From: Halioglobus sp.
GTDB taxonomy: Bacteria > Pseudomonadota > Gammaproteobacteria > Pseudomonadales > Halieaceae
Assembly (NCBI GenBank): GCA_029246385.1
Contig: JAQWNG010000015.1
Span: 124,001 to 188,000, forward strand
Length of the DNA stretch: 64,000 bases
Reading direction: 5' to 3'
Of the stretch, positions 1-8,348 are shown one piece after another. The position numbers were made by a program, and so were the translations under genes. A model generated the notes under the pieces. The model was not told the DNA's origin. It saw only the letters and a program-made list of their open reading frames with translations, and did not search any database. The stretch's first letter is position 1. Every line of letters begins with the position of its first letter.

Positions 1-86
1 CTTGCAGACACAGCCTAAATCAGCAGAGAAGTCTAGCAAATGAAGAACCACTAGGCACCCACAAATCTAGAAGTTGGTGTATCTGC

Positions 87-470
87 CTATAGATAAGCCA
101 TAACATAGGGGATAAATATAACAAATCCGATAGTGGCTGCCCCGATAGCAGTCAACAAAACCGCACCTGCTGCCATATCTTTAGACTTCTTTACGAGGGG
201 ATGGAACTCTGGCGACACAACGTCACACAATAATTCAAAAGCCGTATTTAGTGTCTCTACTACCCACACGGCTGTGACAGCCATAATTAAAAAACACCAC
301 TGTGATATCGACACGTCACAAGCATACCCCGCAGCCAAAACACAAACAGTCGCTAATGCGTGCAGCCAAGCATTGTGCTGGCTGCGAATCACTTCGACAA
401 TGCCTTCGGAAGCGTGCACGCCCGATCTCAGCCTTGCGCTAATCGAAAAACTCTCCGAGTTATTATTCAT
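87..470 (-). CDS. dgkA: Diacylglycerol kinase / undecaprenol kinase family protein (DgkA-like)
   Basis: Small integral membrane lipid kinase of 127 residues, close to the usual length of about 120. It would phosphorylate diacylglycerol, or undecaprenol, with ATP in the inner membrane. The family signature is visible at residues 72-104: E72 and N75 in ETLNTAFE, E79, then HP (90-91) and the KSKDMAAGAVLL stretch with D98. E72 and E79 correspond to the catalytic and metal-binding acidic residues of the family. Three hydrophobic segments (about 38-50, 57-72, 101-127) fit the three-helix fold. The HPLxKxxKDxAAGAVL wording resembles the undecaprenol kinase branch more than E. coli DgkA, so the lipid substrate is uncertain. 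It is divergent from the globin gene downstream. Confidence 0.88.
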   Translation of the reverse strand: MNNNSESFSISARLRSGVHASEGIVEVIRSQHNAWLHALATVCVLAAGYACDVSISQWCFLIMAVTAVWVVETLNTAFELLCDVVSPEFHPLVKKSKDMAAGAVLLTAIGAATIGFVIFIPYVMAYL

Positions 471-532
471 ATCTATACCCCTATTCAGGCAAAAGGCGCG
501 GTAGAACCAGAATATCGCAGTGGTTTACCTGC

Positions 533-562
533 TTACAATGTGTAGTGGCTGCACACTATAAT
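533..562 (+). promoter_or_regulatory. Candidate sigma-70 promoter of the globin gene
   Basis: TTACAA at 533-538 and a perfect TATAAT at 557-562 are separated by 18 bases, about 48 bases before the globin start codon. Orientation and distance fit a housekeeping promoter. This is read by eye only. Confidence 0.45.
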
Positions 563-610
563 AGCGTGCGTGACCTTGGCTGAACATAATGACGAAAAGG
601 AAATACTTGC

Positions 611-1042
611 ATGAGCAACTCTGAACTAACCCCTTATCAGATTCTGGGCGCGGACGGCATACGACATCTGGCTAATAGATTCTATGACATCATGGACACT
701 ATACCTGAGGCTGCTGCCTTGCGTGCGATGCACGCCAGTGAACTGCAGCCTATGAAGATCAAGCTGGCAGAGTATCTCACGGGCTGGATGGGCGGCCCTC
801 CCCTGTATGCGAATAAATATAATACGGTCTGCATGACCACACCGCACGCGCCTTACCACATCGGACCAGCCGAGCGCGACCAGTGGCTGCTATGTATGGA
901 CAAGGCTCTGGAGCAAACAGGCGCAAGTGAAGAACTAGTAGACATGCTAAAAGTGCCCATGTTTCGCATTGCTGACGCTATACGCAACAAAGAGGGCCCC
1001 AGTAGCGCGGCCACCAATCCCAACATTATTGCCGCGGACTAA
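611..1042 (+). CDS. Group II truncated hemoglobin (TrHbO-like)
   Basis: A 143-residue heme protein of the group II truncated globin family, which binds O2 or NO and is linked to oxygen, NO or peroxide handling. Visible family features are the Phe24-Tyr25 pair (B9-B10), the Gly-Gly motif at 61-62 before PPLY, the likely proximal histidine His79 (F8) in PHAPYHIG, and Trp92 (G8) in ERDQWLLCM, which is nearly invariant in group II. The start ATG is preceded by AAAGGAAA about nine bases upstream, and a promoter-like TTACAA-TATAAT pair lies further upstream. It is monocistronic. The C-terminal 15 residues are low-complexity and not part of the fold. Confidence 0.9.
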   Translation: MSNSELTPYQILGADGIRHLANRFYDIMDTIPEAAALRAMHASELQPMKIKLAEYLTGWMGGPPLYANKYNTVCMTTPHAPYHIGPAERDQWLLCMDKALEQTGASEELVDMLKVPMFRIADAIRNKEGPSSAATNPNIIAAD

Positions 1043-1043
1043 G

Positions 1044-1067
1044 ATTGGCTGCCATTAATAAGCCAAT
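1044..1067. repeat. Inverted repeat just after the globin gene
   Basis: ATTGGCT (1044-1050) and AGCCAAT (1061-1067) can form a 7-bp stem with a 10-base loop two bases after the globin stop codon. No T-tract follows, so this is at best a weak terminator. Confidence 0.3.
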
Positions 1068-1116
1068 GCATGAATGGCCATGATGCCCTACAAGGCTAGG
1101 CTTTCAAACCTCTACC

Positions 1117-1236
1117 TCATGTTGATTTGTGGCGCTTAGCCTTAAGTTTGTTACCTGCTATCCGAGAGTAGAAAAAAACAAACAATACTGCCCAGACGAC
1201 GCCAAAAACTAACAACATTTGCATCCCGTCACCCAT
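1117..1236 (-). CDS. Small membrane protein, 39 residues
   Basis: An unrecognised small ORF on the minus strand. Its ATG (1234-1236) follows a near-consensus GGAGGA Shine-Dalgarno sequence (GGAGGACAGATT then ATG), the main reason to believe it is translated. The protein begins MGDGMQMLLVFGVVWAVLF, has one strongly hydrophobic helix at about residues 7-23, and ends in a basic tail (NKLKAKRHKST). This fits a single-pass inner-membrane peptide with its positive tail in the cytoplasm, like CydX or CcoQ-type accessory peptides in general form, but no family was recognised. It lies between the globin gene and a lipoprotein gene and could be independently transcribed. Confidence 0.6.
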   Translation of the reverse strand: MGDGMQMLLVFGVVWAVLFVFFYSRIAGNKLKAKRHKST

Positions 1237-1292
1237 AATCTGTCCTCCATTAGCGTCTACACCACAACTGGTTGCTTATCAGTACAATGCGT

Positions 1293-1985
1293 CTACTGCT
1301 CTTGCAACAAAATGGGCTGCACCAGTGGGTAACTAGCGCGGCCCTGCGCCCGCAACAAACCGCGGCGAATACTATTAGCCCAAGAGCGAAAAATCAGGTC
1401 AATAGCGGGATCGTCATTATCCACCTGATTGAACGCCCAAATGTCGTCGCTAGATTTCGTATCGATTGCACGCAAGATGACATTACCAGTGGCCGCGTTA
1501 ACTAGTGCAATGCTGGCGGTGATTGCGCCTCCTGGTTTCGCCCCGGCAGCAACCGCCTCGCGGGTAACATTAGGATAGATCGCAACCAATCTCGTCTGAA
1601 CGATTATCTCCGCCTGTTGTTGGCTGTCGACAATGTTAAACGCCGATTGAAAACTAAGTCCCGCGGAGAACTCCTCATGTATCGCATTTTGCAGGATTGC
1701 TTGTGCTGAGTCGGTAAACGCCCAACCTCCATCAAGAGTCGCACCGTCCGGCTTAATGACCAGAATATTAGCCAGATTCGCGGTCGCGATAAAAACATTC
1801 CGGAACATTTTTGCGCCAGGCTGCGGCAAGCTGTTCACGTAAAGCTCGTCAGCCTGGGTGTCTACACCTCGCAAAAAATCAGGGTTCCCTTGTTCTGGCG
1901 CAGTCGATGCCGTGGTGTCGAGTTGAGTACAAGCGCCGATAAACATCAATGCCACCATAAATGTAGCTAGACGTTTGTCTAACAT
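1293..1985 (-). CDS. DUF3313-like lipoprotein
   Basis: A 230-residue predicted lipoprotein. The N-terminus has a signal peptide ending in the lipobox FIGAC, with Cys19 as the lipidated residue. The mature part resembles DUF3313 lipoproteins: a conserved region around residues 55-75 (MFRNVFIATANLANILVIKPDG), a stretch about response to tips of beta strands, and a C-terminal amphipathic helix with W-A-N-x-I-R. Function is unknown; it probably sits at the periplasmic face of the outer membrane. It is transcribed alone, divergent from the TonB-dependent receptor. The family assignment is from memory of the pattern and is moderate. Confidence 0.7.
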   Translation of the reverse strand: MLDKRLATFMVALMFIGACTQLDTTASTAPEQGNPDFLRGVDTQADELYVNSLPQPGAKMFRNVFIATANLANILVIKPDGATLDGGWAFTDSAQAILQNAIHEEFSAGLSFQSAFNIVDSQQQAEIIVQTRLVAIYPNVTREAVAAGAKPGGAITASIALVNAATGNVILRAIDTKSSDDIWAFNQVDNDDPAIDLIFRSWANSIRRGLLRAQGRASYPLVQPILLQEQ

Positions 1986-2184
1986 AGGTCTTCCCCCTTA
2001 ACAAGATCGACAATGCGGTTTAGCGACGAAGTCCTACCAAACGTCTGAGAGTTAAGGCAGAGTATACCGCATAATCCAGCCTTGGGCACTTGTTCAATAG
2101 ACCCGGCAAAACGGAAATGGACTATTGGGATAAAGAATCTAATCAGCTACACTCTTGCCGCTGTTTTATCTAAGAGAACAATGC

Positions 2185-4269
2185 ATGCCCGCCACTATTC
2201 GAAGTTTTTCTCGCACACTCCTGTTGTCAGCGCTAATGTTGATGTCTATATCTTCCCCAGTAAAAAGTAATACTTTAGAAGAGAACATTCTTGTTACGGC
2301 CAGCCGAGTGAAAGAAAACGCCATGAAGCTCCCTCTCGCCTGGTCCACGGTGAACAGTGAAGCCTTGGCACTGATTGACGCAATTCATATTAACGAGATC
2401 ATGCAACGGGTACCGGGGGCCTGGATCAGTCGTGGCAATGGGCAAGAAAGCATCATTGCTCTTCGATCACCGGTGCTAACAGGGGCCGGCGGGTGTGGCG
2501 CTTTCTTCGCGGCTGCGGACGGTATCAGTCTGCGAGCCCCGGGATTTTGCAATGTGAACCAGCTGTTCGATACCAACTTCGAGCAGGCTGGCCGGATTGA
2601 AGTCATTAGAGGTCCAGCGACAGCACTGTATGGCTCCAACGCAATGCACGGCGTAGTCAACGTTGTCAGTGCAGCACCCACGGAATACGTCGATAATAGC
2701 CTGGCGCTGGAAGTGGGTCCTTATGATTACTACCGTGCCAAGTACCGTTATAGTAACACAGCGGGGAAGAACGGGATCAGCATCAGTGCCAATGGCACAT
2801 CCGACGGAGGCTATAAGGATGATTCCGGCTACGATCAAGAAAAAGCTACGGTCCGTCACGATTATGCTGGTGACCAATGGAATTTCCGCACCGTGCTGGA
2901 TGCAGCCAATCTAAACCAGAACACTGCGGGCTTCATTCAAGGTTATGATTCCTACAAAGACAAGGACAAGAAAAAGAGCAACCCCAACCCAAATGCCTAC
3001 AGGGATGCGTGGTCTGTGCGCCTATACAGCACTGCCACTTATGCGCTGAATGACAATAATGATCTCTCCATCACGCCGTACTTACGGGCCAATGATATGG
3101 AGTTCCTTCAGCACTACCTGCCTTGGCAATCGGTAGAAAAAAATGGTCACGACAGTCTGGGCCTGCGCACCTCGCTTGAGACAGATGCCGAAGCAGTGCG
3201 CTGGATAAGCGGCATCGACCTGGAGTACACCAACGCGACTCTCAAAGAAACCCAAGACGCCGACTTTAGCCCCAACCAACCTGCCGGCGTCCACTACGAC
3301 TATGAAGTAGGCGCAACAGTCGGTGCACTCTATAGCCAGTTGCGGACGCAAGGCGACTCCCCGTGGGAATTAGGCGGCGGCGTGCGTCTCGAATATACCA
3401 ACTACGACTACGACAATAAAACACGAGGCGGTTCTGCCTGCGGACCCGCAGCGACCAACTGCCGCTTTTACAGACCGTCTGACCGTGAGAACGACTTTAG
3501 TAATTGGTCAATTAACGCTGGAGCCAGCTACAGTATCAATGAAGATCATGTTGCCTATCTGCGGTTAGCGCGCGGTTTTCGTGCGCCACAGGCCACAGAA
3601 CTTTATCGACTGCAGGGAGGCCAAGAAGCTGCCAATCTGGACTCGGAAAAAATCGATAATATCGAGCTAGGACTTCGCGGTGATTGGCTGGGTACCGCAC
3701 GTTATGATGTCGCAGTCTATTACATGCACAAGGACGACGTGATCTTTCAGGATGCCAACCGCTTTAATGTAAGTGGCGCGCGCACTCGCCACTACGGGGC
3801 AGAGGTAAGCGTGGATTACCAATTTAATGATCACTGGTCTGCCAGCGTAGACGCCAACGTTGCAAGCCACACCTACGATAGCAATGTTGAATTACTAGGC
3901 GGCAGCGGTAACATCAAAGGCAATGATATCGACACCGCACCAAGAACTTTCGGTAGCGCTCGCCTGAACTGGGACCTATCAGCATTGACAGGACGTAAAA
4001 GTCGCGCAGAGCTAGAATGGGTGTATATGGATTCTTATTATTTAGAACCAGAAAATGATTATCAATACGACGGGCACTCCTTAATCAACCTGCGCATTAC
4101 CGGTGACCTAACGCCACGATGGTCGGCCGGGTTGCGCCTGACTAATCTGTTAGATGAAGATTATGCGGAAAGGGCAGATTATGGCTTTGGAGAGTATCGC
4201 TATTTTGTCGGTCAGCCGCGCGGCGCATATCTCCAAATAAACTATCAGTTCGGCGTGACGCGGGGTTAG
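2185..4269 (+). CDS. TonB-dependent outer-membrane receptor
   Basis: A 694-residue outer-membrane transporter that would import a bulky ligand (siderophore, heme, cobalamin or similar) using TonB energy. The ATG at 2185 is chosen over the upstream TTG at 2155 because it gives a clean signal peptide (MPATIRSFSRTLLLSALML onward) and has an AAGAGA ribosome site. A TonB-box-like ENILVTA follows the signal peptide, then a plug domain with the hallmark RIEVIRGPATALYGSNAMHG, and a C-terminal barrel with typical segments such as RGFRAPQATELY and LTNLLDEDYAERADYG. The barrel ends in YLQINYQFGVTRG, slightly beyond the usual terminal aromatic. No Fur box or riboswitch was seen upstream, and the substrate cannot be named. 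Confidence 0.9.
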   Translation: MPATIRSFSRTLLLSALMLMSISSPVKSNTLEENILVTASRVKENAMKLPLAWSTVNSEALALIDAIHINEIMQRVPGAWISRGNGQESIIALRSPVLTGAGGCGAFFAAADGISLRAPGFCNVNQLFDTNFEQAGRIEVIRGPATALYGSNAMHGVVNVVSAAPTEYVDNSLALEVGPYDYYRAKYRYSNTAGKNGISISANGTSDGGYKDDSGYDQEKATVRHDYAGDQWNFRTVLDAANLNQNTAGFIQGYDSYKDKDKKKSNPNPNAYRDAWSVRLYSTATYALNDNNDLSITPYLRANDMEFLQHYLPWQSVEKNGHDSLGLRTSLETDAEAVRWISGIDLEYTNATLKETQDADFSPNQPAGVHYDYEVGATVGALYSQLRTQGDSPWELGGGVRLEYTNYDYDNKTRGGSACGPAATNCRFYRPSDRENDFSNWSINAGASYSINEDHVAYLRLARGFRAPQATELYRLQGGQEAANLDSEKIDNIELGLRGDWLGTARYDVAVYYMHKDDVIFQDANRFNVSGARTRHYGAEVSVDYQFNDHWSASVDANVASHTYDSNVELLGGSGNIKGNDIDTAPRTFGSARLNWDLSALTGRKSRAELEWVYMDSYYLEPENDYQYDGHSLINLRITGDLTPRWSAGLRLTNLLDEDYAERADYGFGEYRYFVGQPRGAYLQINYQFGVTRG

Positions 4270-4332
4270 CGCTAACAGGTGAACCTACAATAGAGGATTT
4301 AATCGATACGCGTCACGCACGATAGAGACGTA

Positions 4333-5226
4333 TCAACCGAGCCAGGAGTAGCCACGGCGGCCCTGCAGACCCCCAGTATGTATCGCCAGCACCGATGCCC
4401 CCTCGTGCCAGACACCACACGCACGCAGCTGGTGGATGGCAAGCAGCATCTTGCCCGTGTAAACGGGATCGAGTTCGACACCATGAATAGTTTCGAATGC
4501 CAGCATGAACTCCCGCAACAAGACATTTACGCGGGCGAACCCTCCGCAGTGATAATCGTGCAAAATTCTCCAGTGCGCGCGGCTATTGCGCGCCGACCGC
4601 GGGAGCAGCGCCTTTACCCGCTGTGTCAGATCATGCGCACCCTTGAGAGCAGAGATGCCATCGATTTCAAAGCTTTCATCTAAACCCGCCACCAGTCCTG
4701 CCATGGTTGTACCGGTGCCCACTGGCACCACAATATGCCTCGCGAGGGGTGCTTTGCGCCGGATAATGTCGGCAACAGCCATACAGCCACGGGCACCTGC
4801 GCGGCTAGCCCCCCCCTCTGGAATTAACACACTCGGTGCAAATCGCTCGATAAACTTTTGCTGATAAGCCGCTTCATTGCGCTGCCTATAATCCTCTCGA
4901 CTTACATAGACAATGTGCATACCCCAGCGCCGCGCGTCAGACAACATAGCGGAGTTTTCTTCACGCAATTCGCCCCGAACAATCCCCACCGTCTCAACAC
5001 CCAACTGGCAACCCATTGCCGCTAGCGCATGCAGGTGGTTTGACCAAGGCCCTCCAAATGAAATAAGGCGTGCAGCGCCCAAACGCTTTGCCTCAAAAAA
5101 ATAGTGTCGCAGCTTAAAGGCTTTATTGCCCGGTGCGAGGCCTCCTGTCTGGTCTAGCCGCAGCAGGGACACATGGTCAAACGACACGCCAAGAACCGGC
5201 GTATCGCTCAACTCATGCACCAACAA
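4333..5226 (-). CDS. PLP-dependent ACC deaminase / D-cysteine desulfhydrase family enzyme
   Basis: A 297-residue fold-type II PLP enzyme of the 1-aminocyclopropane-1-carboxylate deaminase / D-cysteine desulfhydrase family. Key sites are the PLP lysine Lys35 in GNKAFKLR, the SNH triad (62-64) in FGGPWSNHLHA that contacts the substrate, and the phosphate-binding VPVGTGTTMAG loop. The length is slightly short for the family (usually 310-340). The start is unclear: there is no ATG, and TTG at 5226 or GTG at 5220 lies 15-20 bases after the lipA stop on the same strand, so translation may be coupled to lipA. Substrate (D-cysteine, ACC or other) cannot be decided from sequence. Confidence 0.82.
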   Translation of the reverse strand: MLVHELSDTPVLGVSFDHVSLLRLDQTGGLAPGNKAFKLRHYFFEAKRLGAARLISFGGPWSNHLHALAAMGCQLGVETVGIVRGELREENSAMLSDARRWGMHIVYVSREDYRQRNEAAYQQKFIERFAPSVLIPEGGASRAGARGCMAVADIIRRKAPLARHIVVPVGTGTTMAGLVAGLDESFEIDGISALKGAHDLTQRVKALLPRSARNSRAHWRILHDYHCGGFARVNVLLREFMLAFETIHGVELDPVYTGKMLLAIHQLRACGVWHEGASVLAIHTGGLQGRRGYSWLG

Positions 5227-5240
5227 TTTTTTAGAAACGC

Positions 5241-6230
5241 CTATAACAGCCCAACGTTATTTTTTGCAAGCACTTGCTCGGCACGATAACTAGAACGCAC
5301 AAACACGCCAGACACGACCTCCAGAAATCCTTTTTCCAGCCCAAATTGCCTATAACGCTCGAACTCTTCCGGGCTAACATACCGAGCGATAGGATGGTGA
5401 TTAAGCGTCGGCTGCAGATACTGACCAAGAGTTAGAATATCGACCCGTGCCGCACGCAGATCATCCATACACTCAATTATTTCGGCCTCGGTTTCACCCA
5501 AACCCAGCATAAGGCTGGTCTTGGTCAGCACGCTGGGGCGAAAAGCTTTTGCGTGTGCCAGCACATCGAGTGTCTGCTGGTAACCCGCGCGAGGATCACG
5601 CACCGGATGGGTCAGGCGTCGGACTGTCTCGACATTTTGCGCAAACACCGCGATACCCGAGTCAACCACCTGTTCGACATCTTCCAGCACGCCCATGAAG
5701 TCTGGCGCAAGCGTTTCGACCGCAGTACCGGGATTTACCTCTTTGACCCGCCTCACGCAAGCAGCATAATGCTCTGCACCGCCATCAGGCAGGTCGTCGC
5801 GGTTAACCGAAGTCAGGACTACATACTTCAAATTCATGAGTTGCACAGAACGAGCAGCATTATCCGGCTCATCAGCATCTAACCAGCCTTTGGGGTTACC
5901 CGTATTCACAGCACAAAATCGACAGGCACGGGTGCACACATCGCCCATCAGCATAATGGTCGCCGTACCGGCGCTCCAGCACTCGCTCATGTTAGGGCAT
6001 TTTGCCTCCTCGCAGACGGTGGCGAGTTTGTGCTGGTGAACGATACCTTGAACCTTCTCGAAAGTAGCGCCGCCACGAGCACGGATGCGCAACCAACCGG
6101 GTTTTTTTAAGCGCAGATGATCTGCGCCAGAAGCCTTAATACCGTCTTTGATCGCTGCAATACCCGCGTCATTAACAAATTTTTCTCCACTTCCAATCTG
6201 TATGGCTGGAATGCGGTCATTTTCGGCCAT
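5241..6230 (-). CDS. lipA: Lipoyl synthase
   Basis: Radical-SAM enzyme that inserts two sulfurs into octanoyl groups on lipoyl domains, making the lipoate cofactor of pyruvate and 2-oxoglutarate dehydrogenases. With the start at MAENDR (329 residues) the auxiliary cluster cysteines are C73, C78 and C84 ([12 protein letters not shown]) and the radical-SAM cysteines are C99, C103 and C106 (CTRACRFC). The C-terminal RSSYRAEQ contains the conserved serine that ligates the auxiliary cluster. GTG/ATG codons at 6293/6290 would add 20-21 residues, but MAENDR aligns better with gammaproteobacterial LipA N-termini. The usual partner lipB is not nearby; the next gene is the PLP enzyme. Confidence 0.96.
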   Translation of the reverse strand: MAENDRIPAIQIGSGEKFVNDAGIAAIKDGIKASGADHLRLKKPGWLRIRARGGATFEKVQGIVHQHKLATVCEEAKCPNMSECWSAGTATIMLMGDVCTRACRFCAVNTGNPKGWLDADEPDNAARSVQLMNLKYVVLTSVNRDDLPDGGAEHYAACVRRVKEVNPGTAVETLAPDFMGVLEDVEQVVDSGIAVFAQNVETVRRLTHPVRDPRAGYQQTLDVLAHAKAFRPSVLTKTSLMLGLGETEAEIIECMDDLRAARVDILTLGQYLQPTLNHHPIARYVSPEEFERYRQFGLEKGFLEVVSGVFVRSSYRAEQVLAKNNVGLL

Positions 6231-6409
6231 GTCTTCTAACCTTAGTCCGTAATACGCGTGCAACAAGTATAGCGGATTGAGGCTGCTCATCACAGGCGCA
6301 GCCCCAGTAGTGCCTAATGTGCCTCATATTGCACCGGACCATAGTAGTTTAAAAACATCTTGGATTGCGTTATTTTAGAAAGTCTAATTTACCATGTGAG
6401 TTGAGGAAA

Positions 6410-6778
6410 ATGCATAAATCTATACTGCTAATCGTCCTAGTAGTCTGTGCCAGCTTACTGGGAGCGTGCGCCCAGTTCGAGAGTAAACGTGGCGTGGAGG
6501 TCAATTGGCAAGACACTGTCACCAATGAACTGGTCAATGGCACTAGTACGCGAAAAGATGTTCTAGCGTTACTCGGTCCACCGTCGCAGATCATCGCGCT
6601 AGGGGACGAGACGGCTTTATATTATTTGTTCGAGCACTCCGAGGGCGAAGGTCTAGTCTTAATTGTCTATAATCGCATGCAAATCAATACCCGCTATGAC
6701 CGCGCGATATTCTTCTTCGATGAGAACGACACGTTGTCCGAATTCGCAACACGTGTATACGGCGCCGATGAAAGCTAG
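6410..6778 (+). CDS. BamE/SmpA-like lipoprotein (first of a pair)
   Basis: A 122-residue predicted lipoprotein. The ATG at 6410 has a GAGG Shine-Dalgarno sequence four bases upstream and begins a signal peptide ending in LLGAC (Cys20). The mature part carries a BamE/OmlA-like motif, NGTSTRKDVLALLGPP, followed by beta strands. BamE-fold domains bind partners in outer-membrane assembly, but this protein is not a clear BamE orthologue. It overlaps the next lipoprotein gene by 11 bases, so the two are translationally coupled and probably act together. Confidence 0.72.
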   Translation: MHKSILLIVLVVCASLLGACAQFESKRGVEVNWQDTVTNELVNGTSTRKDVLALLGPPSQIIALGDETALYYLFEHSEGEGLVLIVYNRMQINTRYDRAIFFFDENDTLSEFATRVYGADES

Positions 6779-7367
6779 TTTCATCACCCTACTTTACCTT
6801 CTGCTTAGCCACTCGCTGCTAACGGGTTGCTCCCAATGGCGCTATGACTTGGGCGTCCCGATTTCAGGCAACAACCTTCCAGCGCAAAGAACATCACTAA
6901 ATGAAGTATTGCAATCGCTTGGTCCGCCGCTGCGAATGTCTGCCAGCCACACAGGGTTTATTATGGCCTGGGAGCACTGGGACATCCGCGAAAACTCGCT
7001 TGGTATAACGCTAGGCGCGCTGGGCGCTGACTTTTTTTCAGCGGACTGGGGCGAAATGCGGATCAAAGGCGAGTTTTTATTAGTGACCTTTGACCATAAG
7101 CATTTAGTAACCAGTGCCACCCATTCAGACTGGGACAACGACGGCGGCGGCGGTCAAGCCATCCAACCCTTTTTTAGCTTTGTCTCCGTGGTGGATGTCG
7201 AAGATCTGATCGATGCAATGCCACAGCATGACTGGGGCAGCCTACTGCTGCAGGCCGACCTGCCGTCAGCTCTGAACAGTGGCTCGAGTTCCGACACAGG
7301 ACAGCAAGGACTGCAGCAACGTGCAACTCCCAAAGCCGTTGGGCAGCAATCTCTCGAAATGGACTAA
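6768..7367 (+). CDS. Lipoprotein of unknown function (second of a pair)
   Basis: A 199-residue predicted lipoprotein whose start overlaps the end of the preceding gene. The signal peptide ends in LLTGC (Cys21). Residues 40-55 (TSLNEVLQSLGPPLRM) repeat the SmpA/BamE-like 'V-x-x-x-L-G-P-P' pattern of the upstream gene, so both may descend from one domain. A central LGITLGALGADFF segment is glycine-rich and hydrophobic and could contact the membrane. The C-terminus is Gln/Ser-rich and likely disordered. No function is assigned. Confidence 0.68.
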   Translation: MKASFITLLYLLLSHSLLTGCSQWRYDLGVPISGNNLPAQRTSLNEVLQSLGPPLRMSASHTGFIMAWEHWDIRENSLGITLGALGADFFSADWGEMRIKGEFLLVTFDHKHLVTSATHSDWDNDGGGGQAIQPFFSFVSVVDVEDLIDAMPQHDWGSLLLQADLPSALNSGSSSDTGQQGLQQRATPKAVGQQSLEMD

Positions 7368-7506
7368 TCAAGACAACATCGCACTCCCTATATTCCACTG
7401 GCGTCGCTCTCTTAAACGATCTTAAGTGTCAGAATATTTTACACTCGGGGTTTTGGGGACAATTTTGTATTAACTTAAGGTATTGAAACTATGAATTTTT
7501 TTGATT

Positions 7507-7522
7507 CGGCACGATAAATGCG
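7507..7522 (+). promoter_or_regulatory. Candidate sigma-54 (RpoN) -24/-12 promoter before a VPxPA-CTERM gene
   Basis: CGGCACGATAAATGCG matches the sigma-54 consensus TGGCACG-N4-TTGCA except at outer positions, with the required GG (7508-7509) and GC (7520-7521) separated by exactly ten bases. Transcription would start near 7533, upstream of the exported-protein gene. Sigma-54 control of PEP-CTERM genes is known from other proteobacteria, which adds weight. Confidence 0.55.
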
Positions 7523-7606
7523 TTAACCACTAGATGCAATTCACCAGAGAAGCACCAAGCCATTAATAAGCAGACATCCTATAAAGCGGCCATAACTCAA
7601 TCACTT

Positions 7607-7765
7607 ATGCTCTTTGCAACTATAATGCTGGTGACTACTACCAGCGCACAGGCAAAATCAGTAATCTATAAATTCACAGCGGAGTTGGGCGCTAGCGATA
7701 TTACCTACAAGAAGGTCGACAGCGCTGACTATGATTTTATATCTTATCGGCTAGGGTGTTCATAG
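7607..7765 (+). pseudogene. N-terminal signal-peptide fragment of the frameshifted VPxPA-CTERM protein
   Basis: This frame encodes MLFATIMLVTTTSAQAKSV, a signal peptide with an AxA-type cleavage site, then about 35 mature residues, and stops at TAG 7763-7765. The following ORF continues the same kind of protein in another frame. The two frames can be joined only between the stop at 7732-7734 in the downstream frame and 7763 in this one, so an indel lies in that window. In-frame sequence is open upstream to 7505 without another ATG, so the true start may be a rare codon or may also be damaged. Confidence 0.5.
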
Positions 7766-8277
7766 ACTCTGAGCAGCTTGATCTTGACTCTGACCCTGAA
7801 AAAGGTGAGTTTGAGAATGCAACGCTTGACCTGAGTTTCACAATCACCAGCGCCAGCGCCAGCGGAACGATGATCTATTCCAGTCTCGCCGCGACGAATC
7901 AGGATACCGTGCTCAAGCTCAAAAAAAATTACAACGGCAACAACGACAAGATAGAGGTGACTGACGAAAGTGTTCGCGCGACTCTTTACGGGGGCAGCGA
8001 CGTACTTGATTTCGACAAATTCAAACTGAAGCTAGAGGATGACACAATGAATGCTCTTGCGAGTGCCGCTCCGCTTGTAGACGAGTTTATGGTTATCGGA
8101 AACTGGAGTGACAAGAATGAGTATGAAATCAAATGGAAAGATGGCGGCGACTATGTCAAATTGAGAGGGGAATTTGATTCACTAAAGGTAGTGCCGATCC
8201 CCGCTGCGGCGTGGCTATTTGGTTCAGCCATCTTCGGGCTATTTACGGTAGCACGGCGCAAGCACAAGACTGGCTAG
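7756..8277 (+). CDS. VPxPA/PEP-CTERM sorting-signal protein, C-terminal frame of a frameshifted gene
   Basis: A 173-residue frame ending in a textbook exosortase-type sorting signal: VPIPA (146-150), hydrophobic AAWLFGSAIFGLFTV, then ARRKHK. The body is acidic and rich in beta-strand-like alternation, as in exported matrix proteins of this class. As written it starts at GTG 7756 and lacks an export signal; the signal peptide is in the upstream frame (7607-7765), so the intact protein would be about 220 residues. A sigma-54-like promoter lies at 7507. Either the gene is inactivated or there is a sequencing indel. The exosortase itself is not in this window. Confidence 0.6.
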   Translation: MFIDSEQLDLDSDPEKGEFENATLDLSFTITSASASGTMIYSSLAATNQDTVLKLKKNYNGNNDKIEVTDESVRATLYGGSDVLDFDKFKLKLEDDTMNALASAAPLVDEFMVIGNWSDKNEYEIKWKDGGDYVKLRGEFDSLKVVPIPAAAWLFGSAIFGLFTVARRKHKTG

Positions 8278-8348
8278 CCGCAAAGAGCAATCGCGCGCTC
8301 GCAATAAAAGCAATTAGAGTTCTATTTTTCGTTCGGCACCGCAGACAA

